DNA of 64,000 nucleotides, from positions 2,542,001 to 2,606,000 of the forward strand of contig NZ_CP061739.1 in NCBI RefSeq assembly GCF_014770435.1, in the 5' to 3' direction. The first letter of the stretch is position 1; every line of letters begins with the position of its first letter. Positions 1 through 9,014 of the stretch are shown piece after piece. The DNA comes from Psychrobacter sp. 28M-43. GTDB taxonomy: Bacteria > Pseudomonadota > Gammaproteobacteria > Pseudomonadales > Moraxellaceae. Under the pieces are notes generated by a model. The model was not told where the DNA came from. It did not search any database and saw only the letters and a list, made by a program, of their open reading frames with translations. The translations under genes were made by a program, and so were the position numbers.

Positions 1-2
1 CG

Positions 3-377
3 CGCGATCGTCAGCACTATTATCGTTTGCGTGAGGTTGGCGTGCGTCATATTTGGCGTGAGACTTATTTGTCGTCTTTGGACATGTCACGCGAATCATT
101 ACAATTATTAGGTATCTCACCAGAAAAAGCGCGAGAAACAGTAAAAACATTCCGTGACTATGATGATGACTTGATCGAACGCCAACAAGCTATCTATGAT
201 GATGAAGCCAGCATGATTGAATCCGCACAATCAGCAATGGCTGAGCTTGAAAGCTTGTTTGATGAAGACATTGGTAAAGCACGAAAAATGGATTTGACCG
301 ATTTTTATGAGGCGTTAAAGAGCCAAGCAACACCAGTTGAGGAAAAGAATGATACTGCAACGGACTCTAAGCATTAG
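3..377 (+). CDS. Kef-type cation:proton antiporter (CPA2 family), C-terminal fragment
   Basis: The reading frame is open from base 3 and enters from outside the window, so only about the last 124 residues are seen. The first of these (YYRLREVGVRHIWRET) match the end of the RCK/TrkA-N nucleotide-binding domain of KefB/KefC-like monovalent cation:proton antiporters, followed by the usual helical, acidic cytoplasmic tail (EASMIESAQSAMAELESLF). In this family the membrane domain exchanges K+ for H+ and the RCK domain gates it, in some members through glutathione adducts. The TTG at 27 is only an internal leucine codon. A strong hairpin terminator follows the stop. The family is fairly sure; glutathione gating cannot be judged from this part. 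Confidence 0.75.
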   Translation, partial: RDRQHYYRLREVGVRHIWRETYLSSLDMSRESLQLLGISPEKARETVKTFRDYDDDLIERQQAIYDDEASMIESAQSAMAELESLFDEDIGKARKMDLTDFYEALKSQATPVEEKNDTATDSKH

Positions 378-418
378 CTCTCAGTACTAGCAGCATCTAC
401 AAACACTCGTAAAGCACA

Positions 419-458
419 GCCCCTAATCAGCTATGCAGTTTTTAGGGGCTTGTTTTTT
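419..458 (+). terminator. Intrinsic terminator after the Kef-type gene
   Basis: Perfect 8-bp stem GCCCCTAA/TTAGGGGC (419-426 and 442-449) followed by TTGTTTTTT. It lies inside the last codons of the convergent DUF2628 gene, so the two transcription units share this DNA. Confidence 0.8.
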
Positions 459-1352
459 ATTCAGTGAGCTGGTGCAATCCCAGTTATCACTATCTGGTAT
501 ATGATAAAAGACCAGCGTCTGCTCGTTTAAGTAGCGTATTGGAAACGTCACGTTTTGAATCGTTGCCACTACCGCACAGTCGGTTTCTGTCACGCCAGCG
601 GCCTGCGTATCGACATGCATACGTATTTGCTGCTGCTCGGTACTCAGGGGCAGATTTACTGGGCACTGCCCTGTCTGCTGATAAATCAACGCCACTCGAT
701 TTTGGGCATTCTTTGCAATATCATAAGCATCAAACAAAACTTCGTTTGCTTTTGGCTTGGCAATAATCGGTAAGAACTGCACCTTAATCACCAATAACGA
801 AAATGCAAAAAAACCAAACCCTAATGCCAGTCCAAATAAGCTAACACTACCTTCTCTTTGCAGATGCGCCTTCTGTGCTGCCTCATCTCGCGGATGATCA
901 TTTATCGCATCAGCGATTTCACGCCTTGCCATTCGGTAGTAATACGCATCTGTCCAACGTGCCACCATAAACGACCAAAACAGCCAAATAACGGCAGCAA
1001 TACCGATACGTGTTGCCATTTGATAAGCGTCTGGTACATAGGACATCGCTATAAATTCAAAGGCGACTAGCATTAATGCCACATTAATCTGGATAAAAGA
1101 CCACCCTGCGACACTATAGACGATCGCATCCATATAGCGCTTGCGATATAGCAACCAAGGAAAAGTGATTAAAAATGCAGCCCAATGCCATTTTGGTGAC
1201 AGATAACCTTGCTGATCAAACTGCTCAAAACGTTTGAGATAATAACGCTGGGTACGATTACCGATGAACCACTTGTCTAACTGCTTACGTTTAGCAGGTG
1301 TTAACGACTCTTGATAAAATGGTGGCGGTGAATCTGTCTCGATAAATAACAT
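423..1352 (-). CDS. DUF2628-type membrane protein with pilin-like periplasmic tail
   Basis: 309-residue protein. Residues 1-50 are hydrophilic. Hydrophobic segments follow at about 57-70, 80-105 and 113-135, and another at about 170-192. This is the layout of DUF2628 inner-membrane proteins of unknown function. After the last membrane segment comes a soluble domain of about 115 residues with four cysteines (GQCPV, TDCAV, WDCTS, KNCIAD) and the wording NEVLFDAYDIAKNAQNRVALIYQ, reminiscent of the alpha-helix plus disulfide loop of type IV pilin-like proteins. Function is unknown. It stands alone between convergent and divergent neighbours. The DUF2628 assignment is moderately sure; the pilin-like comparison is an inference from pattern only. 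Confidence 0.6.
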   Translation of the reverse strand: MLFIETDSPPPFYQESLTPAKRKQLDKWFIGNRTQRYYLKRFEQFDQQGYLSPKWHWAAFLITFPWLLYRKRYMDAIVYSVAGWSFIQINVALMLVAFEFIAMSYVPDAYQMATRIGIAAVIWLFWSFMVARWTDAYYYRMARREIADAINDHPRDEAAQKAHLQREGSVSLFGLALGFGFFAFSLLVIKVQFLPIIAKPKANEVLFDAYDIAKNAQNRVALIYQQTGQCPVNLPLSTEQQQIRMHVDTQAAGVTETDCAVVATIQNVTFPIRYLNEQTLVFYHIPDSDNWDCTSSLNKKQAPKNCIAD

Positions 1353-1553
1353 GGCAACACGCTCTACTTACTGACTCTTAGGAAAAGCATTTGAAAAATA
1401 CCATTATATGATAACGCTAAAACCCGTGTGTAACAGAGAGAAACCACAGCACTGACCAGCAAATACGCGAAAATAGGATTGTCCGTTCACAGTTGTATGG
1501 ATTTGACTTATAATAAGCAAACATCACCCACCTAATTAAGCCTTACGAATCCT

Positions 1554-2393
1554 ATGAGTCAACATTCTGATATCAATGACAACGTCAATAGTACCGATAC
1601 TACTGATGAGCAAACCCTTAATAGCACAAGCGAGCCTATCGATATCGATAACAGCACTAGCCAAGAGATAGAACCGACCTCTGAGAAGCATATCCGCATC
1701 GTCAATACGTTTATGAAGCGCCGTACGCACATGAACAAAAACGCCGAGCTTGCATTAACTGCTCCAGAGTTTTCTGAGTATTTGGTCAATAACAGTTTTG
1801 GTGATGGCGATCTTACCGGTATTGACAACTTACGTACGTTATTTGCTGATAGCCCTAACGGTCCAGATGCGCCGCTTACGGTAGAGATTGGTTTTGGCTT
1901 GGGTGATTCGTTTATTGAAATGGCGGCCGCTGACCCTACTCGTAATTTTGTCGGTGTAGAAGTGCATGAGCCTGGTATTGGTAAATGTGCGTATATGGCT
2001 GGCACCCAAGATTTGAGTAATGTGAAAATCATCAATGGTGATGCCATTCAATTGCTCAAGCAGCTACCAGAAAACCATATCGACCGTATTCAGCTATACT
2101 TCCCTGATCCATGGCAAAAGAAGCGTCACTATAAGCGTCGTTTTGTCAGTCCTGAACGTATGACCATCGTTACGCGCAGCTTAAAACAAGGCGGCTGGTT
2201 CCATACAGCAACTGACTGGGAGCACTATGCATTTTGGATGGTTGAAGTATTGGATGGTTTCGCTGGACTGACTAACAAAGCAGGTACAGGTAACTTCACT
2301 GAACGTCCTGACTTTCGTCCAATGACTAAGTTTGAGCGTCGTGGCCTCGATCGTGGGCATGGCGTCTGGGATTTGATCTATATCAAAGACTGA
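1554..2393 (+). CDS. trmB: tRNA (guanine-N7-)-methyltransferase
   Basis: Methylates G46 in the variable loop of tRNAs using S-adenosylmethionine; cytoplasmic. The SAM-binding motif [15 protein letters not shown] lies near residue 103 and the family signature [15 protein letters not shown] near 182, with the C-terminal FERRG and DLIY also present. The 279 residues exceed the usual ~240 because of an N-terminal Asp/Ser/Thr/Asn-rich stretch of about 45 residues before the conserved [12 protein letters not shown] shorter start at MKRRTHM is possible, but IRIV upstream also fits the family. No good Shine-Dalgarno sequence is visible. Monocistronic, with its own terminator. Confidence 0.93.
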   Translation: MSQHSDINDNVNSTDTTDEQTLNSTSEPIDIDNSTSQEIEPTSEKHIRIVNTFMKRRTHMNKNAELALTAPEFSEYLVNNSFGDGDLTGIDNLRTLFADSPNGPDAPLTVEIGFGLGDSFIEMAAADPTRNFVGVEVHEPGIGKCAYMAGTQDLSNVKIINGDAIQLLKQLPENHIDRIQLYFPDPWQKKRHYKRRFVSPERMTIVTRSLKQGGWFHTATDWEHYAFWMVEVLDGFAGLTNKAGTGNFTERPDFRPMTKFERRGLDRGHGVWDLIYIKD

Positions 2394-2424
2394 TTAATAC
2401 AGCTCTACTTTTAAGTGTTTTGAC

Positions 2425-2455
2425 AAAGCGGCTATCTGATGTAGCCGCTTTTTTG
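2425..2455 (+). terminator. Intrinsic terminator of trmB
   Basis: Stem AAAGCGGCTA / TAGCCGCTTT with a 7-base loop, ending in a run of six T. Lies about 30 bp past the trmB stop. Confidence 0.9.
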
Positions 2456-3451
2456 TGCCCTTCTATAGGCTGTAGAAAATATCTCTAAAAATACTAGACA
2501 TCCTATACATAACTATGTCTACTGACATCTTAGATGTATATCTTGAGTCACACTCCTGACTTTTAATGCCTATAGTATGATTATGCATAAAAAAAGATAA
2601 ATTTATAATTTGTGAAACATAGCGCTCATAGCGTTGTTTGTAGACAAAACTGCTTCTCTAAAGTGATTAGAAACGAAATATAGAATCCATTCCTAATACT
2701 AATAATCTACGTAAACTTATGTATTATAAGGCTTTACAGAGTTCTCCCCATAAGCTGTGGATAACCCTGTGCATAAGTCACTACTTGACAACTTTATAGC
2801 TAAGCAACTTAAAGGATAAGGTAAAATCGTTCATTTTTTGTACAATTTATAAAACCTTTAAAATCAGTTACTTACATTAAATTTATACACATAAAAAATT
2901 ATTTTAAATAATTTCTAAAATAATTTAATTCTTAATAATGTTTCACAATCAGCAAAAATAAGCCTTTTATTTGTTGTGGACAACTCCCAAATCTATTGAC
3001 AAGCATAGTCATTATCAGGTTCAAAACAACAGCGAGCTATAGCATCATTTTTGTAGATTTTTAACCTCATGCCATACGACAGATAGTGTCGTCTAGCATC
3101 CCTCAACGCTCATTATAGTGCTTTGCTTTTGTTATAATTACCTTATCAAATCAACAGTGTTAAGAAGTTGAGTCAAGTAATTAGCACGCCAAGTCTGACT
3201 TAAAAACAACGATAACGACAGTGTATTACGGACTTATTTTTACTTCTCTCGCTATTTAATTTTACTGTATAGTAGAACGATACATTCGATACTACTACCT
3301 ATACCAGTCACGTAACAACCTATTTTTTGATAAAACAGCCAAACAATAATTGCCGACTTCATAACAGTCAGTATGCGTTTGCCAAAAGTTTTAACCGTAC
3401 CAATATTTTATTTATAGCATCAACTTAACTACCGAAAATAAGGAATCCAAT
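2456..3451. other. Gene-free AT-rich kilobase with DnaA-box-like 9-mers (possible origin or DnaA-binding region)
   Basis: No credible ORF, tRNA or rRNA on either strand. Four 9-mers match the DnaA-box consensus TTWTNCACA closely: TGTGGATAA (2756-2764, complement TTATCCACA), TGTGCATAA (2768-2776, TTATGCACA), TTATACACA (2883-2891) and TGTGGACAA (2975-2983, TTGTCCACA). A near-match TTATGCATA is at 2581. A stretch of about 50 bp at 2892-2940 is almost pure A/T, as in a DNA unwinding element. A TATAAT hexamer at 3133-3138 could belong to a distant recA promoter. Against a replication origin, dnaA is not seen here and the large division cluster to the right runs toward this site. Confidence 0.5.
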
Positions 3452-4504
3452 ATGGACGACAATAAAGCCAAAGCCCTCAAAGCGGCATTAGGTCAAATCG
3501 AAAAGCAATTTGGTAAAAACACCATCATGCATCTAGGCGATGACTCGGCCATTATGGATGTCGATGTGGTCTCTACAGGCTCTCTAGGATTAGACATTGC
3601 GCTTGGTATTGGTGGTCTACCAAAAGGCCGTATCGTTGAAATTTACGGTCCAGAAAGCTCAGGTAAGACGACGATGACCCTGCAAGCTATTGCAGAATGT
3701 CAAAAGCAAGGCGGTACCTGTGCCTTTATCGATGCTGAGCATGCGCTTGACCCTGTCTATGCTCGCAAGCTTGGGGTAAACACTGATGACTTATTGCTTT
3801 CTCAGCCTGACAATGGCGAGCAAGCACTTGAAATTACCGATATGTTGGTACGCTCAGGTGCAATCGACATGATCGTAATTGACTCAGTAGCTGCATTGAC
3901 ACCACGTGCCGAGATTGAAGGCGAAATGGGCGACTCGCACATGGGTCTACAAGCGCGCCTAATGAGCCAAGCCCTACGTAAAATCACTGGTAACGCCAAA
4001 CGCTCTAACTGTATGGTGGTGTTTATTAACCAGATTCGTATGAAAATTGGTGTTATGTTCGGTAGCCCTGAGACTACGACTGGTGGTAACGCGCTGAAAT
4101 TCTACGCCTCTGTACGTATGGATATTCGCCGTATTGGTGCGGTCAAAAACGGTGATGAAATCATCGGTAACCAGACCCGTGTCAAAGTTATCAAAAATAA
4201 AATGGCACCACCTTTCCGCCAAGCTGAGTTCGAAATTACTTACGGTGAAGGTACGAATCACTTAGCCGAAGTCATCGACTTAGGTGTGGAGATTGGGGCC
4301 GTTGGCAAAGCAGGATCTTGGTACAGTTATGGCGACGAAAAAATCGGTCAAGGTAAAGCCAACTCTGTGCTTTTCTTAAAAGAGAATCCTGCCATTGCTC
4401 AAGAAATCGAAGACAAGATACGTGACGAAAAGCTTGGTACGAAGAAAAATAGCAAAGCCGATGAAACTGAAGAAGCAGAACAGGCTTCTGAACCTGTACA
4501 ATAA
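3452..4504 (+). CDS. recA: Recombinase RecA
   Basis: ATP-dependent DNA strand-exchange protein, central to homologous recombination and to SOS-type co-protease activity. Full length at 350 residues. Walker A GPESSGKT is at 66-73, Walker [11 protein letters not shown] near 140, the DNA-binding loop region [14 protein letters not shown] near 165, and [19 protein letters not shown] near 195. The C-terminus is acidic (ADETEEAEQ) as usual. The ATG follows AAGGAATCCAAT. recX lies 40 bp downstream on the same strand, the classical pairing. The 1-kb upstream gap shows no clear E. coli-type LexA box (CTG-N10-CAG). Confidence 0.98.
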   Translation: MDDNKAKALKAALGQIEKQFGKNTIMHLGDDSAIMDVDVVSTGSLGLDIALGIGGLPKGRIVEIYGPESSGKTTMTLQAIAECQKQGGTCAFIDAEHALDPVYARKLGVNTDDLLLSQPDNGEQALEITDMLVRSGAIDMIVIDSVAALTPRAEIEGEMGDSHMGLQARLMSQALRKITGNAKRSNCMVVFINQIRMKIGVMFGSPETTTGGNALKFYASVRMDIRRIGAVKNGDEIIGNQTRVKVIKNKMAPPFRQAEFEITYGEGTNHLAEVIDLGVEIGAVGKAGSWYSYGDEKIGQGKANSVLFLKENPAIAQEIEDKIRDEKLGTKKNSKADETEEAEQASEPVQ

Positions 4505-4544
4505 TGGTTTAATGATTAACCGTTGTCAGTAACTATGATTTATT

Positions 4545-5636
4545 ATGAAAATTAAAACCTTAGCTGAAATCCTAGCTGAGTCGGGTGCCGACTCAGCTGG
4601 TTCTGTTGATAGCAAACCAAAAAAACTATCTAAGAACTCTTATACTAAAGAGCCTAAAAAACTAAGGAAATCCAGTAAACGGACTGTCCGTTCAAGTAAA
4701 GATGATTCAGTCACGAATGACGCTACTATTGATACAGCGTTTTTTGAAGACTCCTCCCCTAAGTCAAAGAAAACTTCTAAATCTAAAAAACGTAAAAAGT
4801 GTTTTCACCCAGCGGCTAATTTTACCGCTGAGCCTAGTGACACCCCTACATATCAACCCCCTGAAGCGCAAACCATCAAAGAGATGCTGGCAGAAGTCAA
4901 ACTCGACATTCAGAATGACGAAATTGACAATAGCTTAGCAACAGATAAGGGTCGTAGCACTGAGCCATTTCCGAAAAACTCAGAAAATGAAGCTGAACTT
5001 TTTGCTATCAATGGTAGTGAAACAGACAGCCAAAACGATAACATACCAGCCGCGCTCAAAGCTTACTTACGAACCCCTGAACAAAAACAAGCAGAAATCG
5101 ATGCGATCAAAGCAGAAAGTCGATTGCGTTGGCTCGCATTTTATTATTTATCACGCCGTGAATACGGTAAGGCTGAGCTAAAGCAAAAGCTGATCGACAA
5201 AGAGCAAGACCCAGAGAAAGTTGACGCACTGCTAGATGAGTTTGAAGAAAAAGGTTATCAGAGTGATTACCGCACTACCCTAATGCTGATACGTGAGAAT
5301 ATTCGTAAAGGCCGCGGACGTGGTCGGATCAAACAAGAGTTCTATCGCAAGAAGATTGCTATGCCAGGTAACATCGATGAGCTAATCGATATGGCAAATA
5401 CTGAGTCTGATGAATTTAGTGAGTTTGTAGATGATGATGCAGACAACTTAGTCCATGGTGTAGATTGGCTAAAACTGGCGGTGATAGCTCGTACCAAAAA
5501 ATACGGTAATGAGATACCAGTTGAGCAAAAGGAAAAAGCTAAGCAGCTACGTTTTTTACAGTATAGAGGGTTTAATACCGATATCTGCTTTGCCGCACTT
5601 AACCATACTACAGAGTCGCTAGACGAACGATTTTAA
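4545..5636 (+). CDS. recX: RecX-family regulator with a long basic/acidic N-terminal extension
   Basis: RecX binds within the RecA filament groove and restrains its extension and ATPase. Residues from about 190 to the end carry the RecX repeats: RWLAFYYLSRREYGKAELKQKL, LIRENIRKGRGRGRIKQE and FLQYRGFNTD. Typical RecX proteins are about 150 residues; this one has 363. The first ~185 residues are low-complexity: a Lys/Ser/Arg-rich segment (20-90), then Pro/Glu/Asp-rich linkers. The extension has no domain I recognise. Translational order and 40-bp spacing after recA support a recA-recX operon. Confidence 0.85.
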   Translation: MKIKTLAEILAESGADSAGSVDSKPKKLSKNSYTKEPKKLRKSSKRTVRSSKDDSVTNDATIDTAFFEDSSPKSKKTSKSKKRKKCFHPAANFTAEPSDTPTYQPPEAQTIKEMLAEVKLDIQNDEIDNSLATDKGRSTEPFPKNSENEAELFAINGSETDSQNDNIPAALKAYLRTPEQKQAEIDAIKAESRLRWLAFYYLSRREYGKAELKQKLIDKEQDPEKVDALLDEFEEKGYQSDYRTTLMLIRENIRKGRGRGRIKQEFYRKKIAMPGNIDELIDMANTESDEFSEFVDDDADNLVHGVDWLKLAVIARTKKYGNEIPVEQKEKAKQLRFLQYRGFNTDICFAALNHTTESLDERF

Positions 5637-5700
5637 GGGCTTACTATCGCTATCCCTGTCAAACGGTATTTATCGACAGTCATACTCTTGTGATAGACGT

Positions 5701-5730
5701 AAAAAAGAGCACGTTATATAACGTGCCCTT
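5701..5730 (-). terminator. Intrinsic terminator (minus strand)
   Basis: Perfect palindrome GCACGTTATATAACGTGC (5709-5726), extended by AAG/CTT with one mismatch. The A-run at 5701-5706 gives the T tract on the minus strand. Ends the DUF937 gene and may also stop recX transcripts weakly. Confidence 0.75.
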
Positions 5731-5809
5731 TGATCAATACTATCAATTATTTTAATCTACATGACTTCTAAGAATTCAGTTAGAAATTTTCGAATTCTAA
5801 GCTGACAAA

Positions 5810-6523
5810 CTACTTAAAATTACCAAGACGGCTAGATAGCTGGCTAATGATTTGATCTATCTCTTCATTGGCTTCAGACTCATTATCTAGATTACCATTA
5901 GGCGTTAGCTGATTCATAACCTCAGGCAACAGCTCAGCAAGTCCCTGTCTTACCTCAGTTTCATTAGCACCAGTATGAGCGGCCACTTGCTGAATTTCAT
6001 TTTCGTCAAATAAACGGTTAATTTCGTTTGGATCTAAATTATCATTTGCTTCATTATTACTCATCCAAGAGCGTGCTTGACCTTCATAGCCCATACCAGT
6101 GATTTTCGACAATGCACCGCTCAAACCACCGTTACGTTTGATCCAGCTAAGAACCATGGGCATCAATGCTGCAACGAGCATACCTTTACCACCAAACCCA
6201 CTATTAGTACGCTGACCACCTAACACACTACCTAAAATATCACCTAGTCCGCCAGCACCTGAACTCATACCGCCGCGCTGACTACCGCCCGTGAGACCAC
6301 CAATGATGTCATCTAAGCCAAAACCATTATCTGCTTGACGGCTATTTTGTTGAGGGCTATAACCACCTGCCTGACTGCCACCGCCCAGCACACTACCTAA
6401 AATATCACCTAGTCCGCCAGTCTGCCGTGTTTCAGTACGTTGGTTAACTGGATTGCGCTGAGCGTCGTCTGGATTCATTGCACTACGTGCCACTTGGCTC
6501 ACTAAATTCCCTAATAAGCTCAT
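5810..6523 (-). CDS. YidB/DUF937 family protein
   Basis: 237 residues; function unknown. The N-terminus MSLLGNLVSQVARSAM is followed by a Gly/Ser/Gln-rich region with two near-copies of GLGDILGSVLGG (about 36-48 and 92-104) and a related copy, GLDDIIGGLTGG, between them. The C-terminal ~110 residues (MLVAALMPMVLSWI, YEGQARSWM, VAAHTGANETEVRQGLAELLPEVMNQLTP) form the conserved YidB-like domain. The internal repeat is also visible in DNA near 6216 and 6386. The ATG has AGAGGAATAGATA upstream. No signal peptide, and no operon partner. Confidence 0.8.
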   Translation of the reverse strand: MSLLGNLVSQVARSAMNPDDAQRNPVNQRTETRQTGGLGDILGSVLGGGSQAGGYSPQQNSRQADNGFGLDDIIGGLTGGSQRGGMSSGAGGLGDILGSVLGGQRTNSGFGGKGMLVAALMPMVLSWIKRNGGLSGALSKITGMGYEGQARSWMSNNEANDNLDPNEINRLFDENEIQQVAAHTGANETEVRQGLAELLPEVMNQLTPNGNLDNESEANEEIDQIISQLSSRLGNFK

Positions 6524-6764
6524 TATCTATTCCTCTTTTTATCGTATTGTTTAGTACAAAAATACTGCTAAAATTTATGAAACCTCATATCTGCCTATAT
6601 GTTCTTTAATAACGGGACAGCAGAATTACGAGTTTTATTTTCTATTTTTAATATAACAGATTTTAATATAACAAACCTCTTTGTCCTTGGAGTTAGCTAT
6701 TTTGTTATGACGTGTAGGGATTTCTCATCGTAAAAGGAGAAATATAAGACCAATAAATACTCAG

Positions 6765-7223
6765 CTATCTAATATTACCCTTACTGATATTGGTTAAAAT
6801 ATTTAATTGTCGCCATTGCTCAGAATTTACTTGGTCGCGGAATATAGTAGTCGAAAACGATCTTTGATAAGGTTCAACGATATCGAACTCGATACTCATT
6901 GCCCACTTATAACAATTTATATCGACTAACTCTGCTTGCCATAACTCATCGCCGCGACCCGTTCGTATCAGTAACTGCCATTCTTTATCGTCACGCTGAC
7001 TGAGCGAAGGCTGACCAATATGTAATAGTATCGGTCTCGATATAATCAGATAACTTGCAACTGCTGCCGAGACTATTAAGATTAGTAAATACTGCCACAA
7101 AGTCAAAGATGCAAACCATGCCAATATCATCATAACGCCAGTCAAGCCTACATATAGCAGCGCGCGTACATAACTGGCAGGCTTGATAGCTGTATCAATA
7201 CGTAGCGAAGTTACTGGCGTCAT
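6765..7223 (-). CDS. YgfX/CptA-like small membrane protein
   Basis: 152 residues with two adjacent membrane segments (about 20-40 and 45-62) and a soluble C-terminal half containing TTIFRDQVNSEQWRQLNIL, the layout of YgfX. YgfX is the partner of SdhE and in E. coli has been linked to inhibition of FtsZ/MreB. It lies 52 bp downstream of sdhE on the same strand, the classical pairing, and this context carries much of the assignment because sequence identity to YgfX is visibly low. Confidence 0.65.
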   Translation of the reverse strand: MTPVTSLRIDTAIKPASYVRALLYVGLTGVMMILAWFASLTLWQYLLILIVSAAVASYLIISRPILLHIGQPSLSQRDDKEWQLLIRTGRGDELWQAELVDINCYKWAMSIEFDIVEPYQRSFSTTIFRDQVNSEQWRQLNILTNISKGNIR

Positions 7224-7275
7224 ATAAGCGTACCATGGGAAACGTTAGATATTGTACTGACCCATTCTTTAAAAG

Positions 7276-7557
7276 CTAAACCAAGTCTTTGGTATGGCGC
7301 CATGTTTTTATCTTATTGACCAACGCCCAGATGTCATCCTCTTCTGGACGATTTTGATTGGTAAAATAGTCTAGCAAGTCTGGGTCTTCATGAGTGAGCA
7401 TTTCTGCAAATGTTGCTTGTTCAGTAGCATCTGCTGTCAGATATAGCTCTTTAACGTAAGGATCAATATAAAAATCCAATTCTTTTAATCCGCGGCGAGC
7501 TTGATAAATGATACGGCGCTGTTCATTGGTTGGTTCTGGCTGAGTTGTACTTGTCAT
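7276..7557 (-). CDS. sdhE: FAD assembly factor SdhE
   Basis: 93-residue acidic protein of the SdhE/Sdh5 family, which promotes covalent attachment of FAD to the flavoprotein subunits of succinate dehydrogenase and fumarate reductase. The hallmark RRGLKELD lies at about 27-34, followed by the compact helical bundle and the conserved LTHEDPDLLDYF. First gene of a two-gene unit with the ygfX-like gene. A tandem 18-bp repeat lies just upstream in the likely promoter or leader region. Confidence 0.9.
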   Translation of the reverse strand: MTSTTQPEPTNEQRRIIYQARRGLKELDFYIDPYVKELYLTADATEQATFAEMLTHEDPDLLDYFTNQNRPEEDDIWALVNKIKTWRHTKDLV

Positions 7558-7580
7558 AGATTTACTCTTATTAATTGAGA

Positions 7581-7640
7581 TAGTTTTATTGGTTTAGATA
7601 GTTTTATTGGTTTAGATAGTTTTATTGGTTTAGATAGTTT
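7581..7640. repeat. Tandem 18-bp repeat, 3.3 copies
   Basis: Unit TAGTTTTATTGGTTTAGA at 7581-7598, 7599-7616 and 7617-7634, then a partial TAGTTT. The copies are identical. It begins 23 bp upstream of the sdhE start codon, so it lies in the sdhE leader or promoter. Confidence 0.95.
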
Positions 7641-7719
7641 AAAAATAGACGTTAAGCATAGCGTATAGAATATTTATAGTCTTAAAATCTCACTATGCAT
7701 TCGGACATGTAGAATGAAA

Positions 7720-8613
7720 TTAACAACGATATGCTGACAGTTGACTCCATAATGCCACTGCTTGCTGCATCATCGCCACATTATGCGTACGAATGATACT
7801 TGCGCCTTGTTGTAGCGCAAACAACCCAGCTGCCGTTCCTGCCGAATCACGTTCCGCCGCTTGCGTCGTACTTACGGATTGCACCCCACTTTTGGTCAAT
7901 ACTTCTGCTAAAAATCGCTTACGAGAAATGCCAAACATCATCGGCAACCCTAATGTCTGCAAGCTACTCAGCTGGCTTAATAATGCGCAGTGATGCTCAT
8001 AGTTCTTAGCAAAACCAAAACCTGGGTCGATAATGATATTGCTTTGTTTGACGCCGATGCTAACTACTTCGTTAATACGGTCGAGCAGCTCTGTACGCAC
8101 TTCATCGATCACATCATCATAGTGTGCCAGATTATTCATTGTCGTTGGCTCACCGCGCATATGCATTAGCATAACAGGTATATTAAGCTTAGCCGCCAGC
8201 TCTGCCGCACCAGTACGTTTCAGTGCTCGTACATCGTTCCAAATGTCAGCACCTTCATTAAACGCTGCCTGCATGACTTCAGGGCTGCTAGTATCAATCG
8301 ATAACCAAATGGCATTACCACAGTGCTGACGAATGGCTCGGACCACTGGTACAACTCGCTGTATCTCATCATCAGTTGCCACAGTTTGCGCATTTGGACG
8401 AGTAGATTCACCACCGATATCAATAGTAGTAGCGCCTTCATTTATCATCTGCTGACAGTGCGCAACGGCTTTGTCTACTGCGTTAAATTGCCCACCGTCT
8501 GAAAATGAATCTGGCGTTACGTTCAGGATACCCATGATATGCGGCTGCGACAAATCTAAGGTTTTATCACGGCTAAATACTTGGTAGTTGGGTAAAGGTT
8601 GGAATAATGACAT
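7720..8613 (-). CDS. folP: Dihydropteroate synthase
   Basis: Condenses 6-hydroxymethyl-7,8-dihydropterin diphosphate with p-aminobenzoate in folate synthesis; target of sulfonamides. Normal length, 297 residues. Motifs in order: MGILNVTPDSFSDGG (about 27), GATTIDIGGESTRPNA (about 59), DTSSPEV, MLMHMRGEP, IDPGFGFAKN (about 195), GISRKRFL and RTHNV near the end. It is separated from ftsH by a MITE-like element, whereas in many gammaproteobacteria ftsH and folP are neighbours, as here. Confidence 0.96.
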   Translation of the reverse strand: MSLFQPLPNYQVFSRDKTLDLSQPHIMGILNVTPDSFSDGGQFNAVDKAVAHCQQMINEGATTIDIGGESTRPNAQTVATDDEIQRVVPVVRAIRQHCGNAIWLSIDTSSPEVMQAAFNEGADIWNDVRALKRTGAAELAAKLNIPVMLMHMRGEPTTMNNLAHYDDVIDEVRTELLDRINEVVSIGVKQSNIIIDPGFGFAKNYEHHCALLSQLSSLQTLGLPMMFGISRKRFLAEVLTKSGVQSVSTTQAAERDSAGTAAGLFALQQGASIIRTHNVAMMQQAVALWSQLSAYRC

Positions 8614-8650
8614 GAATAATCCATCACAAGTAAAATTTATAATGCAGCTT

Positions 8651-8944
8651 TAGGACGTGTTGAACATTCGACCATGGCACTGACAGAGACTATTTTTTAG
8701 ACAGTTCGACGTTAAAAATAGTAAGTTTAGTCATTCTAAGCGTGTATTTTTAACAATGAAATGGCAAAAAAGAGTCCTGTTTTCTTCTGTTAATATTAGA
8801 GCTGAGCCTAAAACTGCCCCCAGATCCATACAAGCAGTACGTTGCAAACCTATTTAAGGCTGGAGCATTACCGTCACTTTATGCCTTGTCTGGAAAGGTT
8901 TTAGCGATTAGCAGTGCCTATTTGTGAATGTTCAACACGCCCTA
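8651..8944. mobile_element. MITE-like element with 19-bp terminal inverted repeats and TA ends
   Basis: The left end TAGGACGTGTTGAACATTC (8651-8669) and right end GAATGTTCAACACGCCCTA (8926-8944) are inverted repeats with 18 of 19 positions matching. Both ends finish in TA, as expected for TA target-site duplication (8651-8652, 8943-8944). The ~290-bp interior encodes no transposase; a small internal inverted repeat (ACTATTTTT/AAAAATAGT) is present. It fits a non-autonomous element moved in trans by an IS whose ends match. The IS family cannot be named from the sequence alone. Confidence 0.7.
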
Positions 8945-9014
8945 TTTATTGTTATCTACGCTTATAATACCAGTAAATCTTATGGGGTTCTAAACCCTTC
9001 ATAAAATGATGACA

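Noticed and set aside
7581..7640. Possible CRISPR-like repeats
   Set aside because: Direct head-to-tail copies without spacers; a simple tandem repeat. The same applies to 54290-54378.
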